64,000 bases of DNA from Exilibacterium tricleocarpae (GCF_007004655.1 NZ_ML660101.1:98637-162636), one strand, 5' to 3'; positions 1 to 8,598 are shown, counted from the first letter of the stretch. A program made the numbers and translations. The notes: generated from the letters alone by a model not told the origin.

Positions 1-1
1 T

Positions 2-335
2 AATAGGTGGGGTGAAGCTGGTCAAGCGCTTCCGCGGGTGGGCGATCGGGAATTGGCGCAGACGCCGCTGCCGGTGGATTATATTATCGCGGTGGAAAAC
101 GATAATTGTTTACGCCAGTTGCCGGCGTTGCCCGACACCATTGCCGTTCTGAGTGCGGGACTAAGTCTCAGTTGGATGCAGGCGCCTTGGTTGAGAGAGA
201 AAACCGTTGCGTATTGGGGAGATATGAACACTTGGGGCATGCAAATGCTGGCATGGGCCCGCTCCTGGCAGCCGCAGGTCACGCCGCCAAGCTTTGCTTG
301 GTGGCTGGCAATCCGGACCAGGGGCATTCGCAGAA
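2..335 (+). pseudogene. 3' fragment of a Wadjet JetD-like protein (DUF3322/DUF2220), degenerate and truncated
   Basis: The reading frame is open from the window edge. It reads IIAVENDNCL, then PALPDTIAVLSAGLSLSW, then APWLREKTVAYWGDMNTWG. This follows the JetD C-terminal domain pattern as I know it (VENxxNFLxFP, WLxxxxxYWGDIDTHG). JetD is the Toprim-like nuclease subunit of the Wadjet plasmid-defence complex. Two points indicate decay. The usual GDIDTHG motif is GDMNTWG, so the second metal-binding Asp and the His are gone. The roughly 80 residues normally found after this motif are absent: the frame runs into unrelated sequence and then antisense across the whole tRNA gene, with its formal stop at 511. 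Upstream Wadjet genes would lie outside the window. The family assignment rests on motif recall only. Confidence 0.5.
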
Positions 336-412
336 TGGCCCGCCCGAGAGGATTCGAACCTCTGACCTTTGCCTCCGGAGGGCAACGCTCTATCCAGCTG
401 AGCTACGGGCGG
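336..412 (-). tRNA. tRNA-Arg (anticodon CCG)
   Basis: A complete cloverleaf reads on the minus strand: acceptor CCGCCCG pairs with CGGGCGG, the D stem is GCTC/GAGC, the anticodon stem TTGCC/GGCAA encloses loop CTCCGGA (anticodon CCG, Arg codon CGG), the variable loop is 5 nt, and the T stem AGAGG/CCTCT holds loop TTCGAAT. Discriminator G is followed by an encoded CCA. A broken JetD-like gene lies on its 3' side and a catabolic island on its 5' side, so it sits at a rearrangement hot spot. Confidence 0.97.
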
Positions 413-617
413 GTAGCGGTGAGTTCCAAATGTGTGCCAGCGCCATCCGGCTGCAACAGCAGTGGTCAGCTCTGCCCACTGCCAATGCCCTGCTTACTCG
501 GCCGACACTGAGCCGCAATGATACTTATCTCTACTGCAGGAGTCCATGCTCGCTACAGCTTAAATAACCGCCGCGCAGTCCCACAGCGAAACGCCACAAA
601 GTCCGACAGCAACCGGT
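385..617. repeat. Junction repeat copy A: tRNA-Arg 5' end plus relic of the amidohydrolase 3' end
   Basis: From 385 (inside the tRNA anticodon arm) to 595 this DNA aligns with 4467-4675 at roughly 75% identity by eye. It covers the tRNA 5' third (TCTATCCAGCTGAGCT), the spacer, and the last codons of the amidohydrolase (TACAGCTTAAATA). Copy A then jumps, through a deletion of about 120 bp, to sequence matching 4796-4817 (ACAAAGTCCG, GCAACCGGT). The two copies bracket the 4-kb LysR-SDR-SMP30-hydrolase block. The rest of the stretch up to 700 contains no gene I can support. Confidence 0.75.
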
Positions 618-700
618 CTAATTCTCGGGCACTGCTGACGCCAACTGAGCTGGCTTGCTGCCACTGAGATACCTGCCGAAAAGTCATCCCCCGATATGGA

Positions 701-1750
701 TCAACGAGAGAGAAACGCCGTCACGGCCTGAAGGAACGCATCGCGTCCCCTTTCACCGCGGTCGAGGTGCACATGATGTGTCGCGTTAGGGATCGTAATC
801 GCCTCCACCTCGGCGGCGTTGATAAGATGGTTTTGCAGCATGATCATGTCTTCCGGTCGACTCCAGAAGTCGTTCTCGGAACGGATAATCAGAACACGTC
901 CCGTAATAGACGCTGCGTCCCAAAGCTGGCGGCCCAGGGCAAGGTAGAAAGAGTCCTCCATCGCGCCTGAAGGCGCGCGAAAAGAAGGCGGGTTACGGCG
1001 CTGCGCGGTAGGGTCCGAAGCGAGCGCGGCTTGCTGGTAGGCCGCGGCGACCTCCGGGTCACGCCATGCAGTCTTATCCTCTACGGGAATTGCGCGATCC
1101 CAGGACGGCAGGAGGGAGTCCGCAGTGTTCAGGCGGTAGGTGCCGAAGCGTTCTGTGTTGAAGCGGTTGGGATCGTTGGGGTCGGACATGAAAGTGCCGC
1201 GTCCCAGGTGTTCGTGACCTTCATGGGCGCCATAGAGCGCGTTGTAGATAACGACATGATTGACAGCATCCGGGTAGAGGCTTGCGTACATGCCTGCCCA
1301 ATGCCCGCCTGTGGCCCAGCCGAGCAACGCCACCTCTGACGCGGCTGTCCGTTCCTTCGTCGCCCCCACCACAGCGTGAATATCACGAACCACCTCGTTG
1401 GAGTTCACCAGAGGCGCGCCTTGTCGAGCTCCGTCTTGGCCGATACGTGTCGACCCGCCATAGCCGCGCGCATCCATGACAAAGACACGATGCCCGGCTC
1501 GCGCCAAGTCGGCGGCGAGTGAACCGCCGTCGACCGGCAGGTCGAACGAGGCCACCCCCGGCACCCGAGCGCCATGGAGGAGGATGACGGGTGGCTTGCC
1601 TGCGGCAGCTTGGGCGTCGCTCACCTCGCGGACTTGAAGCTGAATGCCCGGCTCACTTTGGACGTTGAAATCATGACGCTTGATCTCCGCCAGAACAGCA
1701 CTCATACCAAGTGCCGTAGCAATCGCCGCGACCGAGAGCAATATCTTCAT
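701..1750 (-). CDS. Exported alpha/beta-hydrolase-fold protein lacking the nucleophile Ser
   Basis: The 349-residue protein starts with a signal peptide (MKILLSVAAIATALGMSAVLA). It shows the alpha/beta-hydrolase core: oxyanion segment VILLHG near residue 55, DARGYGGS near 95, a nucleophile elbow near 145, a distal acid strand (LIIRSENDFW) and a late histidine (ATHHVH). The elbow reads LLGWATGGHWAG where the family has GxSxG, so Ala (codon GCC) occupies the nucleophile position. Either the protein is catalytically altered or another residue, such as the adjacent Thr, has taken over; this cannot be told by eye. Its start overlaps the SMP-30 stop by ATGA, so the two are translationally coupled. 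In this cluster it probably hydrolyses, or merely binds, an ester or lactone intermediate. Confidence 0.85.
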   Translation of the reverse strand: MKILLSVAAIATALGMSAVLAEIKRHDFNVQSEPGIQLQVREVSDAQAAAGKPPVILLHGARVPGVASFDLPVDGGSLAADLARAGHRVFVMDARGYGGSTRIGQDGARQGAPLVNSNEVVRDIHAVVGATKERTAASEVALLGWATGGHWAGMYASLYPDAVNHVVIYNALYGAHEGHEHLGRGTFMSDPNDPNRFNTERFGTYRLNTADSLLPSWDRAIPVEDKTAWRDPEVAAAYQQAALASDPTAQRRNPPSFRAPSGAMEDSFYLALGRQLWDAASITGRVLIIRSENDFWSRPEDMIMLQNHLINAAEVEAITIPNATHHVHLDRGERGRDAFLQAVTAFLSR

Positions 1751-2604
1751 TTTAGGGCTCCTTCATAGTCGAGTTGCAGCAGCGCGCCTGATGCCGGCGC
1801 GGCTCCGAGGTCAGCCGCACTCAGGCCAATTCTCGCTGTGGTGACGAACAGATGCCGCCTGTCTTCGGAGAATGCTGAACTTGTGGGCCGCGGAACCGGC
1901 AGCCTGATCCTGCGCTCTACCTTGCCGTCTGGGTCTATGCGCAGGATGGCGTAACCGTCGAAGAGGACGCTGAGCAGGAAGCCATCAGCGTCGATGGTCA
2001 GGCCGTCCGGCTTTCCTACGGCCGGGTCGATGCTGAAGAACAGTCGCCGGTGACTGAGTTCGCCGGACTCTGGATCGAAATCGTAGGCGTAGATCTCACC
2101 CTTGTGCGAATCCGTGAAATAGAAGGTCAGTCCGTCGCGGCTCCATTCGAGGCCATTGGGCAAGTCAAAGCCTTCGTCACAAACATGCCAGGCTCCGTCA
2201 GGATCATAGCGGTAGAGAATACCGCTTTCCTTTCGCCGCACAGTGTTCATGAGTCCGGTGAATAGCCGACCTTTGCGATCGTACTTTCCGTCATTGAATC
2301 GAAAGCTCGGGCCCGCATGCGGAGCCCGCGCGAAGGCCTCGGCCTTGCCTTCCGGCATCAGCCGGGCGAGATCGCATCCAAGCCCAAGTGTAAGTGCGCC
2401 TGATGGATCCTCCGCAAGCGCCCCGACAACTTCCGGAAGGTCCAGTGTCTCGTTACGCCCCGCTGCTGGATCGTAAGCGTGCAGCTTGCGACCCGTGATA
2501 TCGATCCAGAGCAGCCGTTTGTGTTTCGCACTCCATACCGGGCTCTCCCCGATGGTAGCGTCGATCTCGACCGCTTTGCTAATGTCGGGCGTGACGGTTT
2601 TCAT
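1747..2604 (-). CDS. SMP-30/gluconolactonase/LRE family protein
   Basis: The 285-residue product matches the six-bladed SMP-30/gluconolactonase propeller: IGESPVWSAKHKRLLWIDI at the N-terminus (the Glu is a metal ligand), then FRFNDGKYDRKGRLFTGLMN (Asn ligand), DLPNGLEWSRDGLTFYFTDS (Asn and Asp ligands) and GKPDGLTIDADG. These enzymes open sugar or other lactones using a divalent metal. The frame is open further upstream, but MKTVTPD at 2604 is preferred: it overlaps the SDR stop by ATGA, and the extra upstream residues are an Arg-rich shadow of the SDR gene. No signal peptide is visible, so it should be cytoplasmic. Confidence 0.9.
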   Translation of the reverse strand: MKTVTPDISKAVEIDATIGESPVWSAKHKRLLWIDITGRKLHAYDPAAGRNETLDLPEVVGALAEDPSGALTLGLGCDLARLMPEGKAEAFARAPHAGPSFRFNDGKYDRKGRLFTGLMNTVRRKESGILYRYDPDGAWHVCDEGFDLPNGLEWSRDGLTFYFTDSHKGEIYAYDFDPESGELSHRRLFFSIDPAVGKPDGLTIDADGFLLSVLFDGYAILRIDPDGKVERRIRLPVPRPTSSAFSEDRRHLFVTTARIGLSAADLGAAPASGALLQLDYEGALK

Positions 2605-3473
2605 CCCCTGGGCTCCGCAACGGCAGGGCCGATGCGATCCCAGCCGGCCGCGACCGCTTCCGGACTGTCGGCCGTCACGGCTCGCAGATCGCGTGGGTAG
2701 TCGACGCCCTCCGCTTCGCGCGCCTTCAGCGCATGAAACTGTCCGTTGCTTGCGCGCAGCACCCAGGCGCTGGCGCGGCAGGCCTCCGACACCAGAAAGG
2801 CCGCGCCAGGTGCGACCGCATCGCAGCACAGCTCGTCAGGCTCGCCGTCGACGCCCCACATTCGCGTCTTGGCGACCGGAGAGATGGCGTTGACAAGGAT
2901 GCCGTGGGGCTCGCCTTCGTGTGCGAGTATATTGACGACCCCGATCGTCGCCATCTTGGCCGCGGCATAGGCTGTGAGACCAGCCTGTGCATATTGAGGA
3001 TAGAGTGCGCGACAGGAGGTGGTCAGAAGAACACGGCCGTAACCCTGCGCTTTCATGGTCGGCCATATCGATTGCGCCAGCCACAGGGGCGTCTCCACAC
3101 CGAGAGCCATCATCCGGGCCAGAAAATCCGGCTCCAGCTCTTCGATCGTCTGATAGCCGACCCAGCCGGCATTGTGGATGAGGATGTCGAGGCGTCCATG
3201 GGTAGACAGGGCGTCCTCGATCAACGCGCCGCAGCCGCTCCGGGTTTCGATCGAGCCACTTGCGGCGCTGGCCTCAAAGCCCTGCGCACGCAGTCGTTCC
3301 GCGGCGGCTCTCGCAACGGAGGAGTCGTGACCCGCGCCATTAGTATCGGCGCCGATATCGTGAATGACGACCCGTGCACCACGTTGGGCGAGAAGTTTGG
3401 CGTAAGCAAAACCAAGGCCGCGACCGGCCCCGGTCACTATGGCGACGCGATTGTCGAAACGGATCAATTTCAT
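2601..3473 (-). CDS. Short-chain dehydrogenase/reductase
   Basis: This is a 290-residue classical SDR. The cofactor motif TGAGRGLG lies near residue 15, HNAG (for NNAG) near 100, and the catalytic set is Ser in TTSCRALYPQ followed by YAAAK. The opening MKLIRFDNRVAIVTGAGRGLG resembles SDRs of the hydroxyacyl-CoA dehydrogenase type, but the substrate is unknown. It is the first gene of an ATGA-overlapping trio with the SMP-30 and alpha/beta-hydrolase genes. The usual route logic would be alcohol oxidation followed by lactone opening; this is inference. Confidence 0.9.
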   Translation of the reverse strand: MKLIRFDNRVAIVTGAGRGLGFAYAKLLAQRGARVVIHDIGADTNGAGHDSSVARAAAERLRAQGFEASAASGSIETRSGCGALIEDALSTHGRLDILIHNAGWVGYQTIEELEPDFLARMMALGVETPLWLAQSIWPTMKAQGYGRVLLTTSCRALYPQYAQAGLTAYAAAKMATIGVVNILAHEGEPHGILVNAISPVAKTRMWGVDGEPDELCCDAVAPGAAFLVSEACRASAWVLRASNGQFHALKAREAEGVDYPRDLRAVTADSPEAVAAGWDRIGPAVAEPRG

Positions 3474-3556
3474 CTCCTCATCAAACTGAGGAGGAGCTTA
3501 TGCCCTATGTTTTGATCCGTCCAATACCATCTAATAGGCCCTACGATATGCAAAAA

Positions 3557-4468
3557 CTATCGTGAGGCTATTTCTAGAAAGTTCTGTCCAACCGTGCCTG
3601 GCGCTTCATCGCGATGACAAAGGAATAGAGTGAAGCTTGAACCCTCGATCGTGAGAGGCCGATAGACAATCTCTCCCGCGCGGAACCCGGTCATACTGGC
3701 CGGCACGACCGAGACGCCGATCTCGATAGCGACCAAGGCGAGAACGCCGTGTATCTGGTGGGCCTCTTGGACCACCTGCGGTACGAACCCCTCAGCCGCG
3801 CAGAGCTGGACGACCTGGGTGTGGAAACCGCGACCTTCCGCTGCCGGCCACATGACGAAGGGCTCGTCCGCCACGTCGGACAGAGTCACATCCGCCTTGC
3901 CCGCAAGCTTATGCGCCGCCGGCAAAGCGATGGCGAAACAATCCTCATCGAATGGGATCATGTTGAGTCCGGCTGCGTCCGGGAGCGGAGGGACGAGCAC
4001 GGCGACGTCGCTCGTCCCTTCGCGCAACGCCATGACTTGAGCGGCGGTCGTTGCTTCCTTGAGTTCAAGTCGGACATTGGGAAAGCTGCGCCGGAAAGCG
4101 CGCACCGTCGTTGCCAGGCGGCCATACATCGCGCTGCCGACATAGCTCACTCGGAGGGTTCCGACCCTCCCGGCCGCCGCATCCCGAGCAGCGGCGACGG
4201 CTAAGTCCGCCTGTTCAACAGTCAACCGCGCATGCACGAGCAGAGCCTTTCCGGCAGGCGTCAATCGAATGATTCGGTTGCCGCGTTCCAGCAGTTCGGC
4301 GCCGATCTCGTCTTCCAGCCGTCGGACAGTTGCCGTTAGCGGTGGTTGAGACATATTGAGCCGCTTTGCTGCGCGATGGAAATGAAGCTCCTCGGCAACG
4401 GCGATGAAATGTCGGAGCTGTCTCAGGTCAATCACTGGTTCCGTCAATCCTTCATCATATCTCTTCAC
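3557..4468 (-). CDS. LysR-type transcriptional regulator
   Basis: A LysR family regulator of 303 residues. The N-terminal winged helix-turn-helix reads LRQLRHFIAVAEELHFHRAAKRLNMSQPPLTATVRRLE, followed by a substrate-binding domain (LRVSYVGSAMYGRL onward). The start is uncertain: the GTG at 4468 lies inside the junction repeat, whereas a GTG at 4435 (VIDLRQL) gives a start typical of the family. It is transcribed in the same direction as the SDR-SMP30-hydrolase trio, with an 83-bp gap, rather than divergently. Its 5' end sits exactly at the island boundary, so its native promoter may have been lost at integration. Confidence 0.9.
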   Translation of the reverse strand: MKRYDEGLTEPVIDLRQLRHFIAVAEELHFHRAAKRLNMSQPPLTATVRRLEDEIGAELLERGNRIIRLTPAGKALLVHARLTVEQADLAVAAARDAAAGRVGTLRVSYVGSAMYGRLATTVRAFRRSFPNVRLELKEATTAAQVMALREGTSDVAVLVPPLPDAAGLNMIPFDEDCFAIALPAAHKLAGKADVTLSDVADEPFVMWPAAEGRGFHTQVVQLCAAEGFVPQVVQEAHQIHGVLALVAIEIGVSVVPASMTGFRAGEIVYRPLTIEGSSFTLFLCHRDEAPGTVGQNFLEIASR

Positions 4469-4675
4469 GTTCTATCCAGCTGAGCTGCGGGTGAGTGGCG
4501 GTAAGTCGCAACTGCACGCCAGCGCCGTCCGACCGCCCTCGCCGGTCAGCGCTGGACACTGCCAGTGTTAACTTGCCCGGTCGGTGCTGAACCGCAACAA
4601 TACTGATCTCCACCTGCCGGCGTCCATGTTCGCTACAGCTTAAATACCCGCCGCGCATTCCCACAGAGAAACGCC
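4467..4675. repeat. Junction repeat copy B: tRNA-Arg 5' remnant, spacer and amidohydrolase 3' end
   Basis: This is the partner of the repeat at 385-617. It begins ACGTTCTATCCAGCTGAGCT, equal to the tRNA D-arm side with one change, but the rest of the tRNA is missing, so it is not a functional tRNA. It continues through a spacer into the intact 3' end of the amidohydrolase gene. Copy B is therefore the amidohydrolase-proximal side of the original junction and copy A the tRNA-proximal side. Confidence 0.75.
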
Positions 4676-5445
4676 TCGCGCTGGGTATCGGCCAGGTCCA
4701 GTCCGTCCAGGCCGGCGAGGCACTGGGTGGGTGTCAACATGGGCCAGTTGGTGCCGAACATCACCCGCTTGCGGCCGGGGCCCTTGAGAAAGGCCACAAA
4801 GTCCGGTGGCAACCGGTGCAGGGCATAGGCTGAAGTGTCGACATGAAAATTGGGAAACTTGACCGTCAGGGAAACCAACTCGTCGACCCAGGGAAAGCCC
4901 ACATGGCCCCCCACCACCACAAGTTCCGGGAACTCCAGCAGCACGTCCTCCAGGTAGGGAATCGGGCGTCCGGTTTCCGAGCGCCGCAGTGGGCCGGTGT
5001 GGCCGATCTGGGTGCAGAAAGGCACCCCGGCGTCGATACAGGCGGCGTAGATCGGGTAGTAGCGCCGATCGTTCGGCGGCAGGTCCCACAGCCAGGGTAC
5101 CACTCGTACTCCGACAAAGCGCTCGCCGTCCACCCACCTGCGGATGTCCCGCACCGCCTGCATGGGGTTGTGCAGGTCGACCGAGGCGAGTCCTCGAAAA
5201 CGCTCAGGCGCTGCGTCTATCTGGTCACTCACCTCTTGGTTGGTTATCAGCGCCCCATCGGGTCCGTGCCAGGCCGACAGCAGCGCCAGGTCGATACCGG
5301 CGGCATCCATCGCCTGCAGGGTCGAGGCGGGCGTGGGCAGCATGTCGTCTTCATTCTGCCCGGTCCAGCGCAGCAGAGTTGCCAGCCAGGGCGCCTTGGC
5401 CATGCGCGGTGTTACGATTTGCGCCCATACGTCAATCGTGTTCAT
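4633..5445 (-). CDS. Amidohydrolase family protein (amidohydrolase-2 / ACMSD-like)
   Basis: The 270-residue protein fits the amidohydrolase-2 TIM barrel: LASVDLHNP, FVGVRVVPWLWDLPPND, DAGVPFCTQIGHTGP (His ligand), LVVVGGHVGFPWVDE (second His), FHVDTSAYALHRLP, and a C-terminal MFGTNWPMLTP where an Asp ligand is usual (GTDWP) but Asn is present here. The N-terminal metal motif HxH is also absent (MNTIDVWAQIV). Related enzymes are decarboxylases or hydrolases of cyclic carboxylates. The missing ligands mean the chemistry is uncertain. The gene is single, upstream of the tRNA in the ancestral arrangement. Confidence 0.85.
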   Translation of the reverse strand: MNTIDVWAQIVTPRMAKAPWLATLLRWTGQNEDDMLPTPASTLQAMDAAGIDLALLSAWHGPDGALITNQEVSDQIDAAPERFRGLASVDLHNPMQAVRDIRRWVDGERFVGVRVVPWLWDLPPNDRRYYPIYAACIDAGVPFCTQIGHTGPLRRSETGRPIPYLEDVLLEFPELVVVGGHVGFPWVDELVSLTVKFPNFHVDTSAYALHRLPPDFVAFLKGPGRKRVMFGTNWPMLTPTQCLAGLDGLDLADTQREAFLCGNARRVFKL

Positions 5446-5960
5446 TGTGATGACGGTCTCCGTTTGCAGGCGATCGCGTGGGGTCGCGATGCCGGAAAGC
5501 CAACTCTAGCGCTTAGCGGATAAGATTAATACCGGAACGCCGGTATCGTTTTGACTGCGACGCCTGCAAAGCTGCCGCTGTGGGTGTGCCGAAATTTGCG
5601 TTCGCGATTGCGCGTCTTTGCCGGTGGTGACTGCCAGCGTTACTGCGCCGATTTCCCCCTTCCTGCTGCCAGGGTCTATGCTTAACCGTGAGCCCGGTGC
5701 TTCGCCATATGGCGCCAGGGTCGCGTGGTTTGCGAGATTCGTGAGCGCAGTAGAGCGGCGGCGCCACACCATCGCGCGTCTGACAAGGCATGGCTCCCAT
5801 TGGTCGTACGGCTTGGGTGGCATCGGTGGAGCGCCGGGCTGTACTTACCGGGGTAAGACCGGTCTGATTCAGGCTGCTATGGTTCAATGCCGCTTGAGTT
5901 CAGCTCAGCTTGGGTCCAGCCCGGTCTCGGGGCCAGGCAAACCCGGGCGCAAGGCTAACT
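5446..5960. other. Gene-free stretch with one 12-bp palindrome
   Basis: I see no convincing gene on either strand; the open frames here lack family signals and conflict with each other. A perfect palindrome CGCCATATGGCG lies at 5703-5714, which may be chance or an operator for the amidohydrolase transcribed leftward. Confidence 0.4.
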
Positions 5961-5988
5961 TTGTCGCGCTGCGAATTATCGCTATAAT
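5961..5988 (+). promoter_or_regulatory. Sigma-70 promoter for the cytochrome c5 gene
   Basis: TTGTCG (5961-5966) and a perfect TATAAT (5983-5988) are separated by 16 bp, about 120 bp upstream of the cytochrome start. The -10 box is exact and the -35 matches 4 of 6. Confidence 0.6.
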
Positions 5989-6108
5989 GCCGCCTCGGCA
6001 AAATCGGTCCCCTGAGTTTGGTTACAGCTGGCGGGCCATCTGCATTAACCTCCCCAGACGCCATGGGCCAATAACGCCAAGGGCTGAGAGCATTAAGAGG
6101 AAACCATC

Positions 6109-6534
6109 GTGAGCCAACTGAAAAATATTGTCAGCCTGCTGGGTGCAGCCGGTCTGGGGCTGGTGCTTGTGGCCGCCGCCTACGCTGCGGATCGCACTGA
6201 ATCCCTGAAGGAGCGGATCAAGCCCTCAGGTGAATTGTGTATGGCGGGCGATGACTGTGCCGGCGCCGTGGTGGCTGCCGCCCCCGCCGGGCCGCGCTCC
6301 GGTGCGCAGGTGTACGATACCTCGTGTACCACCTGTCACGCCGTCGGCGTGTCCGGTGCGCCCAAGCTGGGCGCACCTGAGGATTGGACGGCGCGGCTGG
6401 ATAAAGGGTTGGATACCCTCTACGCCAACGCCATCAACGGTATCAACGCCATGCCGGCCAAGGGGCTGTGTATGGACTGCTCCGATGACGAGATCAAAGC
6501 CTCGGTGGATTACATGTTGGAAAACAGCAAGTAA
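6109..6534 (+). CDS. Cytochrome c5 family protein
   Basis: A periplasmic monohaem cytochrome c of 141 residues. A signal sequence (VSLLGAAGLGLVLVAAAYAA) precedes a short linker and one haem motif, CTTCH, with NAMPAKG carrying the axial Met. The pair GLCMDCSDDE matches the disulfide loop specific to the c5 group. The start is GTG at 6109, 7-8 bp after AGAGGAAA. It faces the rep gene tail to tail. As in Pseudomonas, the rep/c5 pairing is conserved. Likely role: a small electron carrier to terminal oxidases or periplasmic reductases. Confidence 0.93.
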   Translation: MSQLKNIVSLLGAAGLGLVLVAAAYAADRTESLKERIKPSGELCMAGDDCAGAVVAAAPAGPRSGAQVYDTSCTTCHAVGVSGAPKLGAPEDWTARLDKGLDTLYANAINGINAMPAKGLCMDCSDDEIKASVDYMLENSK

Positions 6535-6579
6535 AGACTCACAACTCCCAGCGGGCAAGGATTGTGGCGGGCTTGCGAC

Positions 6580-8598
6580 TCAGTCAAACATATTCAGCAG
6601 CCCGCTGAGGGTCGCCTCGCCCTTTTGCTGATTCTGCTCTGGGGAGTGCTGGCCAAAGCCCTCCCACTCCACTTCCTCTTCCGGCAGTTCCTCCAGAAAG
6701 CGGCTGGGCGAGGTCTCGATGACCTCGCCGAACTGCTTGCGCTTACCCGCCAGCGTCAGGGTCAAAGTGCGCTGGGCGCGGGTTATACCCACATAGGTGA
6801 GGCGCCGTTCCTCCTCGATATTGTCCTCTTCGATACTGCTGCGATGGGGCAGCAACTCCTCTTCCATGCCGACGATAAAGACGTGGGGAAACTCCAGGCC
6901 TTTGGAGGCGTGCAGGGTCATTAACTGCACCTGGTCGGACAGGTCCTCCTCCTCCTGGCGCTCGAGCAGGTCGCGCAACACCAGCTTGGCGATAGCCGCC
7001 TCCAGCTGACTGTCGTCGGCGCTGTCCTCGTCGCCGCGCTGCTCCAGCATCTTGCGGATGGATTCCACCAGGTACCAGACATTTTCCATGCGTCTTTCCG
7101 CCACCTTGGCGCTGCTGGCGTTCTGGTGTAACCAGCCCTCGTAATCGATATCCTCCACCATTTCCCTTATCGCCTGCACCGCGCAGCCCTGCCGAGCCCG
7201 GGTGCCGATACCCCGCAGCCAGGCGGTAAACCGCTGCAGCCGCTCGACACCTTTTTGCGGAATCTGGCTCTGAATGCCTATTTCCCCGCAGGCATCGAAC
7301 AAGCTGATATGGCGTTCGGTGGCATAGCGGCCAAGCGCCTCCAGCGTGCTGGTGCCGATCTGGCGGCGCGGGGTATTGATGACGCGCAAAAACGCATTGT
7401 CGTCGTCCGAATTTACCACCAGGCGCAGGTAGGCCATGATGTCCTTGATCTCGGTACGGGCAAAAAACGAGGTGCCGCCGCTGATGTTGTAGGGAATCTG
7501 GTGCTGTTGCAGTTTCAGCTCCAGCAGGCGCGACTGGTGATTGCCGCGGTAGAGCACCGCGAAGTCGCGAAATTTGATCTGCCGGTTCAGGCGCTGGGTC
7601 AGTATCTCGGTGGCGACCCGTTCCGCCTCGCCGTCCTCATTGGGGCAGCGGACAACCCGGATCGGTTCGCCAAACGCCATCTCGCTCCAGAGAGTTTTCT
7701 CGAACTCGTGGGGGTTATGGGCGATCAGGTGATTGGCGGTCTTCAGCACCCGCTGAGTGGAGCGGTAGTTCTGTTCCAGTTTGATAACATTGAGGTTCGG
7801 GAAGTCGTGCCGCAGCAGCGACAGGTTTTCCGGGCGGGCGCCGCGCCAGGCGTAGATCGACTGGTCATCGTCGCCCACCACCGTCAGTGCGCCGCGCGGC
7901 CCGATCAACTGTTTCACCAGCAGGTACTGGCTGGAGTTGGTGTCCTGGTATTCGTCGACCAGCAGGTAGCGAATTTTGCGCTGCCAGCGCTCCAGTACCT
8001 CCGGATTGTCCTGGAACAATTGCACCGGCGTTAAAATCAGGTCGTCGAAGTCCACCGCATTATAGGCTTTCAGGGCCTGGTTGTAGCGCTGGTAGATCAG
8101 GGCTATGGCTTCCTCGCCGCGGCTGGCAGCCCGGCTGGCGGCCCCCGCCGGGGTGGTGAGGTCGTTTTTCCAGTTGGATATCTGGTGCCGCACCCGGTCG
8201 AGGTGGTCGGTATCCAGGTCGCCGTCCTTCAGCATCAGCTCTTTCAGCAGGCTGCGGGCGTCCTCGGCGTCGAATATGGAAAACCCCGGCTTGAAGCCGA
8301 GCTGTTTGTATTCGCGGCGGATGATAGTGAGACCCAGATTGTGAAAGGTTGAGACGGTCAGGCCCTTGGCGCCCTGGCGGTTGACCAGGCCGGTAACCCG
8401 CTCGCGCATTTCCCGGGAGGCCTTGTTGGTAAAGGTGACCGCCGCAATGTGTCGCGCCGCCAGGCCGCACGCCTCAATCAGGTAGGCGATCTTGCGGGTG
8501 ATGACACTGGTTTTGCCGCTGCCGGCGCCGGCCAGTACCAGGCAGGGGCCGTCGATGTAGCGCACGGCTTCGCGCTGTCGGGGGTTGAGTTGGGTCAC
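6580..8598 (-). CDS. rep: ATP-dependent DNA helicase Rep
   Basis: At 672 residues this is the size of E. coli Rep (about 673). UvrD/Rep motifs appear in order: NPRQREAV, Walker A AGAGSGKT, TFTNKASREMRERV, Walker B LLVDEYQDTN, GDDDQSIYAWRGA, LEQNYRST, LMTLHASKGLEFPHVF and RRLTYVGITRAQ. It is a 3'-5' superfamily-1 translocase that helps replication forks through bound proteins. The start is GTG at 8598 (VTQLNPRQ, matching Rep's MRLNP); an ATG slightly upstream meets a stop at once. It is monocistronic and convergent with the c5 gene, with a 45-bp gap. Confidence 0.97.
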   Translation of the reverse strand: MTQLNPRQREAVRYIDGPCLVLAGAGSGKTSVITRKIAYLIEACGLAARHIAAVTFTNKASREMRERVTGLVNRQGAKGLTVSTFHNLGLTIIRREYKQLGFKPGFSIFDAEDARSLLKELMLKDGDLDTDHLDRVRHQISNWKNDLTTPAGAASRAASRGEEAIALIYQRYNQALKAYNAVDFDDLILTPVQLFQDNPEVLERWQRKIRYLLVDEYQDTNSSQYLLVKQLIGPRGALTVVGDDDQSIYAWRGARPENLSLLRHDFPNLNVIKLEQNYRSTQRVLKTANHLIAHNPHEFEKTLWSEMAFGEPIRVVRCPNEDGEAERVATEILTQRLNRQIKFRDFAVLYRGNHQSRLLELKLQQHQIPYNISGGTSFFARTEIKDIMAYLRLVVNSDDDNAFLRVINTPRRQIGTSTLEALGRYATERHISLFDACGEIGIQSQIPQKGVERLQRFTAWLRGIGTRARQGCAVQAIREMVEDIDYEGWLHQNASSAKVAERRMENVWYLVESIRKMLEQRGDEDSADDSQLEAAIAKLVLRDLLERQEEEDLSDQVQLMTLHASKGLEFPHVFIVGMEEELLPHRSSIEEDNIEEERRLTYVGITRAQRTLTLTLAGKRKQFGEVIETSPSRFLEELPEEEVEWEGFGQHSPEQNQQKGEATLSGLLNMFD

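Noticed and set aside
38..511. A 157-codon frame running across the tRNA gene
   Set aside because: Only its first part has JetD-like sequence; the remainder is antisense to the tRNA and the junction repeat, so it is treated as a truncated gene.
4464..4500. A second tRNA-Arg at the island's right edge
   Set aside because: Only the 5' D-arm side is present; anticodon, T arm and acceptor 3' strand are missing.
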